Assembly: GCA_045588655.1 (NCBI GenBank)
Contig: JAZNEP010000022.1
Coordinates: 124,001-188,000, forward strand
Length of the DNA: 64,000 nt
Source: SVFI01 sp045588655
Lineage (GTDB): Bacteria; Bacillota; Clostridia; Lachnospirales; Lachnospiraceae
Direction of reading: 5' to 3'
A program made the position numbers and the translations under genes. The notes below the pieces were generated by a model. That model was not told the origin of the DNA and ran no database searches. It saw only the letters and a list, made by a program, of their open reading frames with translations. Each line of letters opens with the position of its first letter. Position 1 is the first letter of the stretch. Positions 53,972 through 62,771 of this stretch are shown here, piece by piece.

Positions 53972-55269
53972 TGGAGGGTCAATTAAAAAATGGAACAATA
54001 CTTACATCGGAAAGTGGCAATAAGTATACTGTTGTAAGTTTATTAGGAGCTGGTGGACAAGGTGAAGTATATGATGTTGAATGTGGCGGAAAGCATTTCG
54101 CGCTAAAGTGGTATTTTAAAGGGAGTGCGACAGCTCGCCAAAAAAAGATACTTGAAACCATAATTGCTAAGGGCTCGCCTGACATATCTTTTTTGTGGCC
54201 AATGGAGTTGATTGTTCCGACGCAAGGCGAATTATTTGGTTACATAATGCCTCTTAGACCAAAGAATTATAAAAGTATTGTGGATTTAATGAAAAATAGA
54301 GTAAATCCATCATTTTATGTTCTTTGTCGAACCGCATTTAATTTAACAAGGGGATATCAAAAACTTCATGGTATGGGAGCAAAGTATCAGGATATTTCTT
54401 TTGGAAATTTGTTTTTTAATCCAAATAATGGAGATGTCCTTATCTGTGATAATGATAATGTATCCTTTGATAATAGTAAGCCAGGTGGAGTATTAGGTAC
54501 TCCTGGATTCATGGCTCCTGAAATTGTTAGAGGTGAAAAAAGACCATCAAAAGATACGGATAGATATTCGCTGGCAGTTTTACTCTTTTACTTATTTATG
54601 GTAAATCATCCATTGGAAGGTAAAATTGAAGCCAGTATTAAATGTATGGATATGGCAGCTCGTGTTAAGTTATATGGTACTGATCCGGTATTCATATTTG
54701 ACCCGGATAACAAAACAAATAGACCGGTAAAAGGGATTCATGATAATGCCAATATTTATTGGCCATTATATCCAGAGAAACTCAGACAGATGTTTATTAA
54801 ATCATTTACTGTTGGATTAACACAGCCAAGTAAACGAGTAACAGAACCTGAGTGGATGACTTTGTTTGCGAATATGATGAGTGGTATGATGAAGTGCTCA
54901 TGTGGTGCCAGTGTTTTTTACGATGAAGAATTAGAAACAAAAGGAGTGGCTCATGTTTGCTGGCATTGTCAGAGTGTAGTACAAATTCCTTCAAAGATTG
55001 TCATAGGAAAGAATAGGTTGCTCTTAAATCAGAACACAAAACTTATGCATCATCATGTGTATGGTGACTACGATATGGAAACAGTAGTAGGTTCAGTTGT
55101 ACAGAATCCTAAGAACCCTGCGATGTGGGGAATTCGAAATGAGGATAGTGTAAATTGGACTTATGAAAAACCAGATGGAACGCAGATACCGGTTGAGATA
55201 GGTAAAACGGCAGGAATTGCAAACGGTGTCAAAATTCATTTTTCCGATTCAATCGGAGAATTTAAGTAA
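53971..55269 (+). CDS. TerY-P-type serine/threonine kinase
   Basis: A 432-residue kinase-fold protein. It has glycine loop GAGGQGEV (26-33), Lys46 in ALKWY, catalytic Asp141 and Asn146 in YQDISFGNLFF, a metal-site variant CDNDN (159-163) in place of DFG, and GTPGFMAPEI. A zinc ribbon with CSCG and CWHC (about 309-335) follows, then a C-terminal beta domain that starts with a KIVIGKNRLLL strand and may be FHA-like. This layout, next to VWA and PP2C genes, is the TerY-P triad described for Ter-type stress systems. The motifs predict activity, but the altered DFG deserves attention. Confidence 0.88.
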   Translation: MEGQLKNGTILTSESGNKYTVVSLLGAGGQGEVYDVECGGKHFALKWYFKGSATARQKKILETIIAKGSPDISFLWPMELIVPTQGELFGYIMPLRPKNYKSIVDLMKNRVNPSFYVLCRTAFNLTRGYQKLHGMGAKYQDISFGNLFFNPNNGDVLICDNDNVSFDNSKPGGVLGTPGFMAPEIVRGEKRPSKDTDRYSLAVLLFYLFMVNHPLEGKIEASIKCMDMAARVKLYGTDPVFIFDPDNKTNRPVKGIHDNANIYWPLYPEKLRQMFIKSFTVGLTQPSKRVTEPEWMTLFANMMSGMMKCSCGASVFYDEELETKGVAHVCWHCQSVVQIPSKIVIGKNRLLLNQNTKLMHHHVYGDYDMETVVGSVVQNPKNPAMWGIRNEDSVNWTYEKPDGTQIPVEIGKTAGIANGVKIHFSDSIGEFK

Positions 55270-55289
55270 GCAAATAGGAGGATTAAAAA

Positions 55290-56051
55290 ATGGCAGAATT
55301 ACAAAGACCGGGTGGAGAATTGGCAAGCAGACCTTTACATTTCTTTTGGATGGTAGATTGCTCAGGCTCTATGTTTAGCGAAGGAAAGATAGGAACAGTT
55401 AATAACGCAATTCAGGAGTGTATTCCTGAAATGGTGTCAGCAGCTGATAACAATCCAAATGCACAACTTTTAATTAGGGCATTGCAGTTTTCAACAGGGG
55501 CAAGTTGGATTACAGCGAGTCCTGTACCGATTGAAGATTATTCATGGGAAGATATGGAAGCTAGTGGTGTAACTGATATGGGGAAGGCATTTGAATTATT
55601 AGCAGCACAATTAGGTATACCACCTATGCCTGCAAGAGCATTGCCACCTGTTATTGTGCTGTTATCTGATGGACAACCTACCGATGATTATAAGAAGGGA
55701 TTAGATAAGCTGAAGGCACTGCCTTGGTTTAAGAAAGCTGTTAAAATTGCGATTTCTATCGGTCAGGATGCAGATGATGATGTTTTATTGGAGTTTACCG
55801 GAAACAGAGAATTGGTATTACAGGCAAATAATCCGACCGCACTTGTTAAGATGATTAAGTGGGCGTCTACAACTGCATCTATGGTTTCTGCACCTTCAAG
55901 TAAGCCAATGAACGCAGATGTTGCTTCGGCTCCGGCTGGTGCGACACCGGTGGATGATCCATTTGCTCCCGCAAATAATGTAGCACCTCTAGTATTAGAT
56001 ATGAGTAATATTCCGAATCCGGATGATTTTGATGAAGGAGCTGTTTGGTAA
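55290..56051 (+). CDS. TerY-like VWA protein
   Basis: A 253-residue protein with a VWA domain (about 15-190) containing an intact metal site: DCSGSM, the threonine in GVTDMG and the aspartate in LSDGQPTDD. This is the TerY family, the VWA partner of the kinase and phosphatase in TerY-P. A flexible Ala/Pro/Asp-rich tail of about 60 residues follows, a possible phosphorylation or docking region. It lies between the kinase and phosphatase genes. Confidence 0.92.
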   Translation: MAELQRPGGELASRPLHFFWMVDCSGSMFSEGKIGTVNNAIQECIPEMVSAADNNPNAQLLIRALQFSTGASWITASPVPIEDYSWEDMEASGVTDMGKAFELLAAQLGIPPMPARALPPVIVLLSDGQPTDDYKKGLDKLKALPWFKKAVKIAISIGQDADDDVLLEFTGNRELVLQANNPTALVKMIKWASTTASMVSAPSSKPMNADVASAPAGATPVDDPFAPANNVAPLVLDMSNIPNPDDFDEGAVW

Positions 56052-56065
56052 AAAGGAGGGGTTTG

Positions 56066-56896
56066 ATGAAGCGTTATATATGCGGTGAATGCGTTAAGGG
56101 CGCTACCCATGAAAGAACTGGCAAGCCACTTCAAGATAGCAAAAAAATTGTGGAGATTTCAGATAGAATTGCAATTTTAGCTGTAGCAGATGGTCATGGA
56201 AGTGAAAAATGTGTCCGTAGCGACAGAGGTTCTGCTATTGCTGTAAATGCGTTTTATGCTGTAATTAAGAGATATCTGTTAAGCTACGGTCAAGACGCAG
56301 AGGGAATGACAAGTCTGGTGACATTCCTAAACAGAGAGGGCGATACAAGATTTGCTCAAGATGTATGTGAAGAGTGGCAAGCACGAGTAAAGCAATCATT
56401 TTACAAAAATAAAATGGAAGAAATGATTGCAGATGACGGAACAATTGATTGGAAGGCTGTGTATTCATTATATGGTACAACTTTATTGGGGATGTTAATT
56501 ACTGATACATTTGTGTTTTCGTTTCAGATTGGGGATGGAGATATCAATTTGATTACAGAAACTGATATGTGTCCCTTAGTTGAACCAGAGAAATTTTTGG
56601 GTACAGAGACTCATTCTTTATCAAAGCCTGATGCATGGAGAAAAGCGGTGGCATCATTAAGAAGAAAAAATATTGATGATGATACTCCATATTTATATAT
56701 GTTATCCACAGACGGCTTTGCAAATAGTTATGCAAATGATGAAGAGTTTAAGAAAACATGTAGAGAGTACTATAATATGATTGGTCAGCATGGATTTGAG
56801 GCAGTTCAGAATAATTTAGCTAAGTGGCTGAAAGAAACAAGTGAATATGGCTGTGGCGATGATGTGACTGTAGTAATGGCATATTTTGCAGAGTAG
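56066..56896 (+). CDS. PP2C-type protein phosphatase
   Basis: The ATG at 56066 follows GGAGGGG; a frame opening at 56045 is rejected because it overlaps the VWA gene and the site. The 276-residue metal-dependent phosphatase has ADGHGSEKC, an IGDGDINLI strand, STDGFANSY and the closing GCGDDVTVVMA. It should reverse phosphorylation by the adjacent kinase, forming the third arm of the TerY-P triad. There is no membrane segment, so the whole triad is cytoplasmic. Confidence 0.93.
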   Translation: MKRYICGECVKGATHERTGKPLQDSKKIVEISDRIAILAVADGHGSEKCVRSDRGSAIAVNAFYAVIKRYLLSYGQDAEGMTSLVTFLNREGDTRFAQDVCEEWQARVKQSFYKNKMEEMIADDGTIDWKAVYSLYGTTLLGMLITDTFVFSFQIGDGDINLITETDMCPLVEPEKFLGTETHSLSKPDAWRKAVASLRRKNIDDDTPYLYMLSTDGFANSYANDEEFKKTCREYYNMIGQHGFEAVQNNLAKWLKETSEYGCGDDVTVVMAYFAE

Positions 56897-56906
56897 GTGA
56901 AGTTTT

Positions 56907-57302
56907 ATGGAAGAAGCAAATGAAGTACAGATTAAGAGTGGTGAACCTGAAGCAAGAATAGCAATGTGCAAGTGTAAAGAGGCAAAAGGTCGCACTTATG
57001 GTGTACGATTTCAAAGAGATGATTCCGGTTGGAAGTACACATGGGCTTTTAAAATAAACGAAAGCTCTGCAAAGCGAGAAGGATATAATAACACTCAAAT
57101 TATGGGAAATATTGAACCAGATGAGAGATATCCGGGATGCCCGTATTGCAAAACAGCATATTTTGTAGTATGTGGTGCGTGTCAGCATTTGAATTGTAAT
57201 ATAAATACTGGAAGCACTTTTACATGTGATTGGTGTGGAAATACTGGTACATTGGGTAACTTTGGTGGAGATGGTATAGCGTCAGGAGGAGATAGAGGTT
57301 GA
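56907..57302 (+). CDS. TerY-C-like zinc-ribbon protein
   Basis: A 131-residue protein with paired cysteine motifs CKC, CPYC, CGAC, and CDWC, forming two zinc ribbons after a beta-rich N-terminal half. It resembles the TerY-C module that is fused to or next to TerY proteins in Ter-type systems. Such ribbons probably mediate assembly. The last four bases overlap the transglutaminase-like gene. Confidence 0.75.
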   Translation: MEEANEVQIKSGEPEARIAMCKCKEAKGRTYGVRFQRDDSGWKYTWAFKINESSAKREGYNNTQIMGNIEPDERYPGCPYCKTAYFVVCGACQHLNCNINTGSTFTCDWCGNTGTLGNFGGDGIASGGDRG

Positions 57303-58315
57303 TAGTAGATAGATATTACTACAACCAACTGAATAAGCGTGAGCAGGCAATATATAAAGTTTTTTATGATGGGGTAATGGTGCATCAAGACATTATCCCT
57401 ATTCCTGCTAAGAATATTTCGCAAGAACAGTTTACCAAGATTTATGCTGCAATAACACGAGACAATCCTCTTATATATTATTTGAATCAATCGGCGTGCA
57501 ATATGGCACAAGATATGTTTGGTCATATGGCGATATGTCCGCAGTATTTTTTTAGTAAAGAGAAAGTAAAAGAGTATAACAAAAAAATCGAGAATGCAGT
57601 AAACACATTAGCAAATCGATTAAAGCTAACAGAGGGAACTGATTATGAAAAAGCACTAAAAGTTCATGATTGGTTTTGCAAGAATGTAAAGTATGATGAG
57701 AAGGGAACAGATGCGAATGACTTAATAAGAGTAATTGCATCTCATAATATTATTGGAGTTTTCGCTCATCATCAAGCACAATGTGAGGGAATCGCTAAGG
57801 CGGCAAAAGTTATTTTAAATGCTGTAGATGTTAGATGTATTGTTGCTACTGGTGTTGCAAATGGCAAGAGAGAAAATGGACCCCATGCATGGAATATTGT
57901 AAATTTGGATAACACACCCTACCATATGGATATTACTTGGGATATTGGAGCAAGAATGGCTACTTTTGAAGAAATATCATATGACTATTTTAATATTTCT
58001 GACGGGTTAATTGGTATAGATCATAAGGCAGAAGGTAAGTTGCCGGAGTGTAAGTCTCTGGAACTTAACTACTTTACAAAAAATAAAATTGCATTTAGTT
58101 CAAAAACACTTTTATTAGCATATGTTGCTAAAATGGTCGGAAAGGGTCACAATGAACTATATTTTAGATTAGAAGGCAAGTTGAATAATAGTAGTGTTGT
58201 GAGTGAAGTTATTAATTTAGTTAGCAAAACGATGGCACAATTGGGCCATAGACAGGTACGAGTACAACAAATTCCTAATGAAGTTATAGGAACGTATTGG
58301 ATAAAGATTAATTAA
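57299..58315 (+). CDS. Transglutaminase-like protein
   Basis: The TTG start at 57299 overlaps the previous gene by four bases, with AGGAGGAGATAGAGG upstream, so translational coupling is the best reading. The 338-residue protein has the transglutaminase/peptidase fold: Cys in AQCEGIAKA (about 165-173), His in GPHAWNIV and Asp in YHMDITWD. Enzymes of this fold cleave or crosslink peptides. In this cytoplasmic signalling cluster it could be a protease effector. The triad is complete. Confidence 0.85.
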   Translation: MIVDRYYYNQLNKREQAIYKVFYDGVMVHQDIIPIPAKNISQEQFTKIYAAITRDNPLIYYLNQSACNMAQDMFGHMAICPQYFFSKEKVKEYNKKIENAVNTLANRLKLTEGTDYEKALKVHDWFCKNVKYDEKGTDANDLIRVIASHNIIGVFAHHQAQCEGIAKAAKVILNAVDVRCIVATGVANGKRENGPHAWNIVNLDNTPYHMDITWDIGARMATFEEISYDYFNISDGLIGIDHKAEGKLPECKSLELNYFTKNKIAFSSKTLLLAYVAKMVGKGHNELYFRLEGKLNNSSVVSEVINLVSKTMAQLGHRQVRVQQIPNEVIGTYWIKIN

Positions 58316-58332
58316 GCATTGGAGTGATGAAA

Positions 58333-61300
58333 ATGTGGCATATCACAGAGATAATACAGATATTCGAGAAAATCACAATAGATTATGGCTACGACGTATT
58401 TAGTGATAGAAAGAAATGCGTCGGTCTTTGTGGTGACTTACTTTCACGCTTTGGGGTAGAGAAAAATATTATGCAGATGCTTTTTCAGGCTGGTCTTGGA
58501 GAGGCGTTAAACGGTGTCCCATTCAAGTCAGAACAAGAACTTAGGATGGGGCTTCTTCGTATTGAGACTTTTTTAAAACAACAGGCTATAGAACAATATG
58601 CAAGAGAACAGGTCATAGAAATTATACAGGGGGCATTTTCGGATGCATCTTTTGGTGGAGCAAATGACTTTTTTAAGCCTGTTGTCACAAGAACTTTTTC
58701 CGATGTTCATTTTAAAATGACAATTCCTGTGGCTACGGAGTATGCAGATCGATATCAGTTTGATTTTCAGTTCATAGGAAAAAAAGAAGGTGTATCTGTA
58801 GATTCAATATTAGAGAAGTGTGTGATTACTGATAAATTGAACGTGGTTCATTGTTCTCAAATGGATTATAGTTTGCTTTTATATGGAAAAACTAAAAAGA
58901 CATCCATAAATGTAATGCATGGAGATAGGAAGATTTTTATAAATGATGCTAAAGTGGAATTTACATTTTTATGCAGTAATAAACAAAAGATTGTAACTTC
59001 ATATCTGGCTGATAGGAATCATAAATTAAGCCTGAAACAGATTGAAATATATGGAATGACAGACAGTGAATATGAAAAAACACAGAATATATTGCAATTA
59101 CTATTAAAAGCTGGAGAGCACATTGTATCGGATGATAAAGTTGGTAGTGATAATGATAAGATAGAAGGAGTAACTGGCCCAGCCTATACATCATCTGATA
59201 TTCAAGAGTATTCGGATGCTTTGAGAAAAGAAATTTTATTCCTGAAGCAAGGTAAAGGAAAAAAATATAAGATTGTAAATGGTACAAAAATAAATAAAGA
59301 TAAAGGCATTTTTACATATACATTTGAAATGGAAACAGAATTGCATTTGCCGGATGATGCACCTGTGGTAGTTGATACAGCAAGTGGTTTTCATGCAGTA
59401 GGAACAGTGCTATTATGTGAAGATTTTCAAATAATGCTTTTATTGGACAGAGATTTGAATGATAAAGTCAGTTCGGCATATCTTATGGTTGAACCGTGGA
59501 AATTGCTGGAAGGATTGGATAAGCGCATGACTTCTCTTAATCCAAATATAAACAGACTTGCGGTAAAGTTGATGGAAGAAGGTCCTGATTTGGCTACAAC
59601 TCAGGATATTTCAGCTGTGCCAAAAGGACAAAATGAAGTTTTAGACAAGCTTCAGCAGGATGATATAGTTACTGTATGGGGCCCACCGGGAACTGGTAAA
59701 ACATATACTATGGCTAAAATCGCTATGGAATATATGAGAAGTGGTAAGAGTGTTCTTATTGTGTCTCATAGTAATGTATCTGTTGATGGTGTAATAAAAA
59801 AAGTAGTAGATATGATTGATACAAACATGCAATCATATTTAGAAAGCGGAAAAATATTAAGATTTGGATTTGTTAGAGATGACGAGTTATCGAAGCATCC
59901 GTATGCAACTTCATTTAATTATGCATTAAGTAAGAGCCCTAGTTTGGCAAGAGAATTGGATTTCTTAACAAGTAAAAGAGATGAGTTAAGGGTCAAGAAT
60001 CAAATGAGGACTCCAGCTTATGACGAAATCGAAAAGAAAATTAAGAAAGTAAGAGAAGAAATTCGAAAAGAAGAGCGTAGATATGTGGAAAAGGCTCAAT
60101 TATTAGGAACGACTATATCAAGAGCGACAATCGATCCAATGTTTGAAGAGCGACAATTTGACCTTGTAATGTTCGATGAGGTTTCTATGGCATATGTACC
60201 ACAGGTAATTGTGGCAGCAGCGCTTGCTAAAGAAAAATTTATGTGTGTCGGAGATTTCAGACAGTTAGCACCAATTGCGCAAGGGCAGGATTCAAAAAAA
60301 GTATTACAAATTGATATTTTTGCTTATCTGCAAATTGTTGATGGTATTGGAAATATGTATTGGCATCCTTGGTTGGTAATGTTAAATGAACAACGAAGAA
60401 TGCACCCGGATATTTCTGCATTTCCTAATAAATATGTTTATAAAAATTTGCTGAACAATCATCCTACAGTAAAACATAATCGGGAACACATTGTATCTGC
60501 TGAACCATTAAAAGGCGATGCTGTTAATTTAATAGATTTAGCGGGTTCTTATTGTGCAGCAAGTAAGAATAGTGACAACTCAAGATTTAATATATTGAGT
60601 GCAATAGTGTCGTTTTCAACTGCTGTAATTGCGGAAAAGGACGGAGCTGATACAGTAGGAATTATCACGCCGTATGCTGCGCAGACAAGATTGATAAGAG
60701 CAATGCTTCGAGATTATTATGGCTTTGATGACACAACAGTAAGTTGTGCTACAGTACATCAGTTCCAAGGTTCTGAATCTGATGTATTAGTTTTCGATGC
60801 TGTAGAAAGTTACCCTACAAATAAGGTTGGATTTTTGATGGGAAAAGTTCCAAGTGAGGTTGTAAGGCTTATTAATGTTGCCATAACGAGAGCAAAAGGT
60901 AAGCTTATAACTGTGGCTAATGCTCGATTTTGGGATAATAACTTTAAAGGTACAAATCACATATTTTATAGGTTGTTATGTCATATACAAAAAAAACATA
61001 ATGTGATAAGTCATGCGAATAAGGATTTGAAACCGTATATAGAGTCAATTAATCCGGGAAAAATCATAAATATTTACACTAATGAATCAAATGCAATTGT
61101 AGATTTTGAGAGAGATATGCGAAGAGCATCTGGAAAAGTTGTTATTTCGATTCCTGATGGTGAGTTGAGAGAAACGGCTTTTAGAATTAGAGATATTATT
61201 GATGACGTAGAGCGTACTGGTGTTGATATTTTGATGAAGTCAAATGCTTATCAAGAATTGCCGGATGATTGGAAAAAGTACTGCTGGGGAACTGAAAATG

Positions 61301-61854
61301 CTGTGTTTCCACTTGTTGTTATTGATGATGAGGTTGCCTGGTATGGTTTACCGACATCTAAACTTAGATTTAAGACAGGCAAAGATACATCACAGATAAC
61401 AGTTGTCGATACAATTGTCAGAATTAAAGGAAGAAATACCATTGAAATGATTAAGGCATTAACAGACCTTGAGAGCATTCAGGTTGGTAACAATATTAGA
61501 CCTTTTACAAGCAGAAAGGGTGTTTCTCCAGTTATTCTAGATGATAGTGATGATAAGGGGGTAATGGGGAAGCAAGGATTAGCGGCATTTATTGAGGAAA
61601 AACAGTTTTGTTCTGTATGCAAGAGTCGAATGGTGCTTGCTAAAAATCAAAAAGGTACTGCTTATATTAGATGTTCTAGCAAAAACTGTAAGCACATTGA
61701 ATATTTAACGCCGGAGATGATGAATTGGTATATTACAAGTAGAAATGTTAGATGTCCTAAAAGAGATGGCGGAGAGTTAAAAGGTATTCTTGGAAAATTT
61801 GGACCGTGTGTAAGGTGCGATTGTGGGCATTTCTTGAAACCGGAAGAAATCTAA
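58333..61854 (+). CDS. SF1 helicase with adaptor domain, PLD-like domain and zinc ribbon
   Basis: The ATG at 58333 has GGAG 8 bases upstream; GTG 58324 and ATG 58327 are too close. The 1173-residue protein carries an N-terminal helical domain (1-105; FSDRKKCVGL at 23-32, MQMLFQAGL at 47-55) shared with the 48708 and 52306 products. A superfamily 1 DNA2/NAM7-type helicase follows: GPPGTGKT near 450, MFDEVS near 614, GDFRQLAP, NEQRRMHP and VAITRAKG. A region at about 900-1040 (ASGKVVISIP, GVDILMKSNAY, VIDDEVAWYGLP) resembles a PLD-type nuclease without the classical HKD. The end is a topoisomerase-like zinc ribbon (CSVC, CSSKNC, CVRCDC). It is the likely effector of the TerY-P operon. Confidence 0.87.
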   Translation: MWHITEIIQIFEKITIDYGYDVFSDRKKCVGLCGDLLSRFGVEKNIMQMLFQAGLGEALNGVPFKSEQELRMGLLRIETFLKQQAIEQYAREQVIEIIQGAFSDASFGGANDFFKPVVTRTFSDVHFKMTIPVATEYADRYQFDFQFIGKKEGVSVDSILEKCVITDKLNVVHCSQMDYSLLLYGKTKKTSINVMHGDRKIFINDAKVEFTFLCSNKQKIVTSYLADRNHKLSLKQIEIYGMTDSEYEKTQNILQLLLKAGEHIVSDDKVGSDNDKIEGVTGPAYTSSDIQEYSDALRKEILFLKQGKGKKYKIVNGTKINKDKGIFTYTFEMETELHLPDDAPVVVDTASGFHAVGTVLLCEDFQIMLLLDRDLNDKVSSAYLMVEPWKLLEGLDKRMTSLNPNINRLAVKLMEEGPDLATTQDISAVPKGQNEVLDKLQQDDIVTVWGPPGTGKTYTMAKIAMEYMRSGKSVLIVSHSNVSVDGVIKKVVDMIDTNMQSYLESGKILRFGFVRDDELSKHPYATSFNYALSKSPSLARELDFLTSKRDELRVKNQMRTPAYDEIEKKIKKVREEIRKEERRYVEKAQLLGTTISRATIDPMFEERQFDLVMFDEVSMAYVPQVIVAAALAKEKFMCVGDFRQLAPIAQGQDSKKVLQIDIFAYLQIVDGIGNMYWHPWLVMLNEQRRMHPDISAFPNKYVYKNLLNNHPTVKHNREHIVSAEPLKGDAVNLIDLAGSYCAASKNSDNSRFNILSAIVSFSTAVIAEKDGADTVGIITPYAAQTRLIRAMLRDYYGFDDTTVSCATVHQFQGSESDVLVFDAVESYPTNKVGFLMGKVPSEVVRLINVAITRAKGKLITVANARFWDNNFKGTNHIFYRLLCHIQKKHNVISHANKDLKPYIESINPGKIINIYTNESNAIVDFERDMRRASGKVVISIPDGELRETAFRIRDIIDDVERTGVDILMKSNAYQELPDDWKKYCWGTENAVFPLVVIDDEVAWYGLPTSKLRFKTGKDTSQITVVDTIVRIKGRNTIEMIKALTDLESIQVGNNIRPFTSRKGVSPVILDDSDDKGVMGKQGLAAFIEEKQFCSVCKSRMVLAKNQKGTAYIRCSSKNCKHIEYLTPEMMNWYITSRNVRCPKRDGGELKGILGKFGPCVRCDCGHFLKPEEI

Positions 61855-61868
61855 TAGGAGTGATGTTA

Positions 61869-62024
61869 GTGTTTAAAACAATTTTATGTGGTGTTGGCTT
61901 TTTTCTAATAACTCTATTGATTCAATATCTTTTTTCAAACAGGAGAAAAAATAGAAATGGTGCAAGTTACTTTTGGGTGGGTTCCAATACGATTGTTGTA
62001 ATTTACATTGTAGGATTCGTATGA
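61869..62024 (+). CDS. Small membrane protein
   Basis: A 51-residue frame starting at GTG 61869 (AGGAG eight bases upstream; ATG 61863 is too close to that site). Two hydrophobic segments (FKTILCGVGFFLITLLIQYLF and IVVIYIVGFV) flank a short basic loop. It could be a small toxin-like membrane peptide or simply the last gene of the operon. No family was recognised. Confidence 0.45.
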   Translation: MFKTILCGVGFFLITLLIQYLFSNRRKNRNGASYFWVGSNTIVVIYIVGFV

Positions 62025-62032
62025 AACGTTGC

Positions 62033-62061
62033 TTGACAAAAATAGATATTTATTATAAGAT
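62033..62061 (+). promoter_or_regulatory. Promoter of the structured noncoding stretch
   Basis: Perfect -35 TTGACA (62033-62038), 17 bases, -10 TAAGAT (62056-62061). This is the best consensus promoter in the island, and it has no coding gene directly behind it. Confidence 0.8.
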
Positions 62062-62067
62062 TTATAT

Positions 62068-62300
62068 ATAAATTTCAAATAGAAAATGAGTCACGAGAAC
62101 AGTGTCAAAGGAAAAGCAGGTTCCCGAGTGTCCGTAAGGCTTTCTGAGAGTATATGCGGTTGGTAACGGATATACGAAGACAATCAGCACCTAACGCTTT
62201 CGCGGCAGAATGAGCTTTTGTCGGGCGGATCGAAACGACGGTTTACGAGCGGTGACCAGAAGAAAAGTATACAAAATATACTTTTCTTCTGGTCATTTTT
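62068..62300 (+). ncRNA. Candidate structured small RNA
   Basis: About 230 bases between a consensus promoter and a 19-bp perfect terminator hairpin, without an open frame of useful length. The sequence is GC-richer than its surroundings and contains several pairings, such as GTATAT / ATATAC with inner GTT / AAC (62150-62175). It ends just upstream of a small gene and the serine recombinase. It matches no RNA family I recognise (tmRNA, RNase P, SRP and 6S were considered). Function could be regulation of the recombinase or an RNA component of the defence island. Confidence 0.6.
62253..62300 (+). terminator. Exceptionally strong terminator
   Basis: Nineteen-base perfect stem (62253-62271 with 62277-62295), loop CAAAA, then a run of T residues. 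Confidence 0.95.
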
Positions 62301-62324
62301 TATTTGAGGAAAGGAGAGAAGAGG

Positions 62325-62672
62325 ATGCTTAGATATAATTTTCCGAATTTAACATATGAAGAAAAGAAGAAAATGCAGGCAGCTATGATTTGGGAAGAAA
62401 TTTCAAATAATCGAGAGTTCAATTTATTTACTTATTTGAAAAGAAGTAGAGCAATTCATATTGACTTCGAAGTGCTTATGACATCGAATGAAATGAAAGA
62501 AATGGTTCAAAAGACTAGTTTATGTACATGGAATAACTATTTGAATTACATTGAAAGTATTACCACAGGTGATTTAAAAAGCATGAAACATTACAATGAG
62601 CCATACTTTAATCTGGAAATTAGAGAGCAAATGCTTTTACCTGCTGTAGCAAAAATTCTTGGTAAAGTGTAA
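62325..62672 (+). CDS. Hypothetical protein before the recombinase
   Basis: The ATG at 62325 follows AGGAGAGAAGAGG. The 115-residue protein is mostly helical, basic at the N-terminus, with no recognised family. Small genes in this place beside large serine recombinases can be recombination directionality factors or regulators, but nothing in the sequence proves it. Two short hairpins (AGGCATT-CTA-AATGCCT at 62689-62705 and GGGGTGCA / TGCATCCC at 62718-62737) follow. Confidence 0.6.
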   Translation: MLRYNFPNLTYEEKKKMQAAMIWEEISNNREFNLFTYLKRSRAIHIDFEVLMTSNEMKEMVQKTSLCTWNNYLNYIESITTGDLKSMKHYNEPYFNLEIREQMLLPAVAKILGKV

Positions 62673-62771
62673 ATGAAAATTTTTAAATAGGCATTCTAAA
62701 TGCCTACAACTGAGGAAGGGGTGCATATTTGCATCCCTTTCGAAACAAAAAATAGTAGGGAGGAAGGAAAG

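Noticed and set aside
58333..61854. Assignment of the helicase cluster to DISARM or Zorya
   Set aside because: DISARM needs a DUF1998 gene and a class methyltransferase, and Zorya needs ZorA/ZorB motor proteins; neither is present, and the kinase-VWA-PP2C set fits TerY-P.
62068..62300. tmRNA, RNase P, SRP or 6S RNA
   Set aside because: None of the hallmark bases of these families could be found, and the size and position beside a recombinase do not fit.
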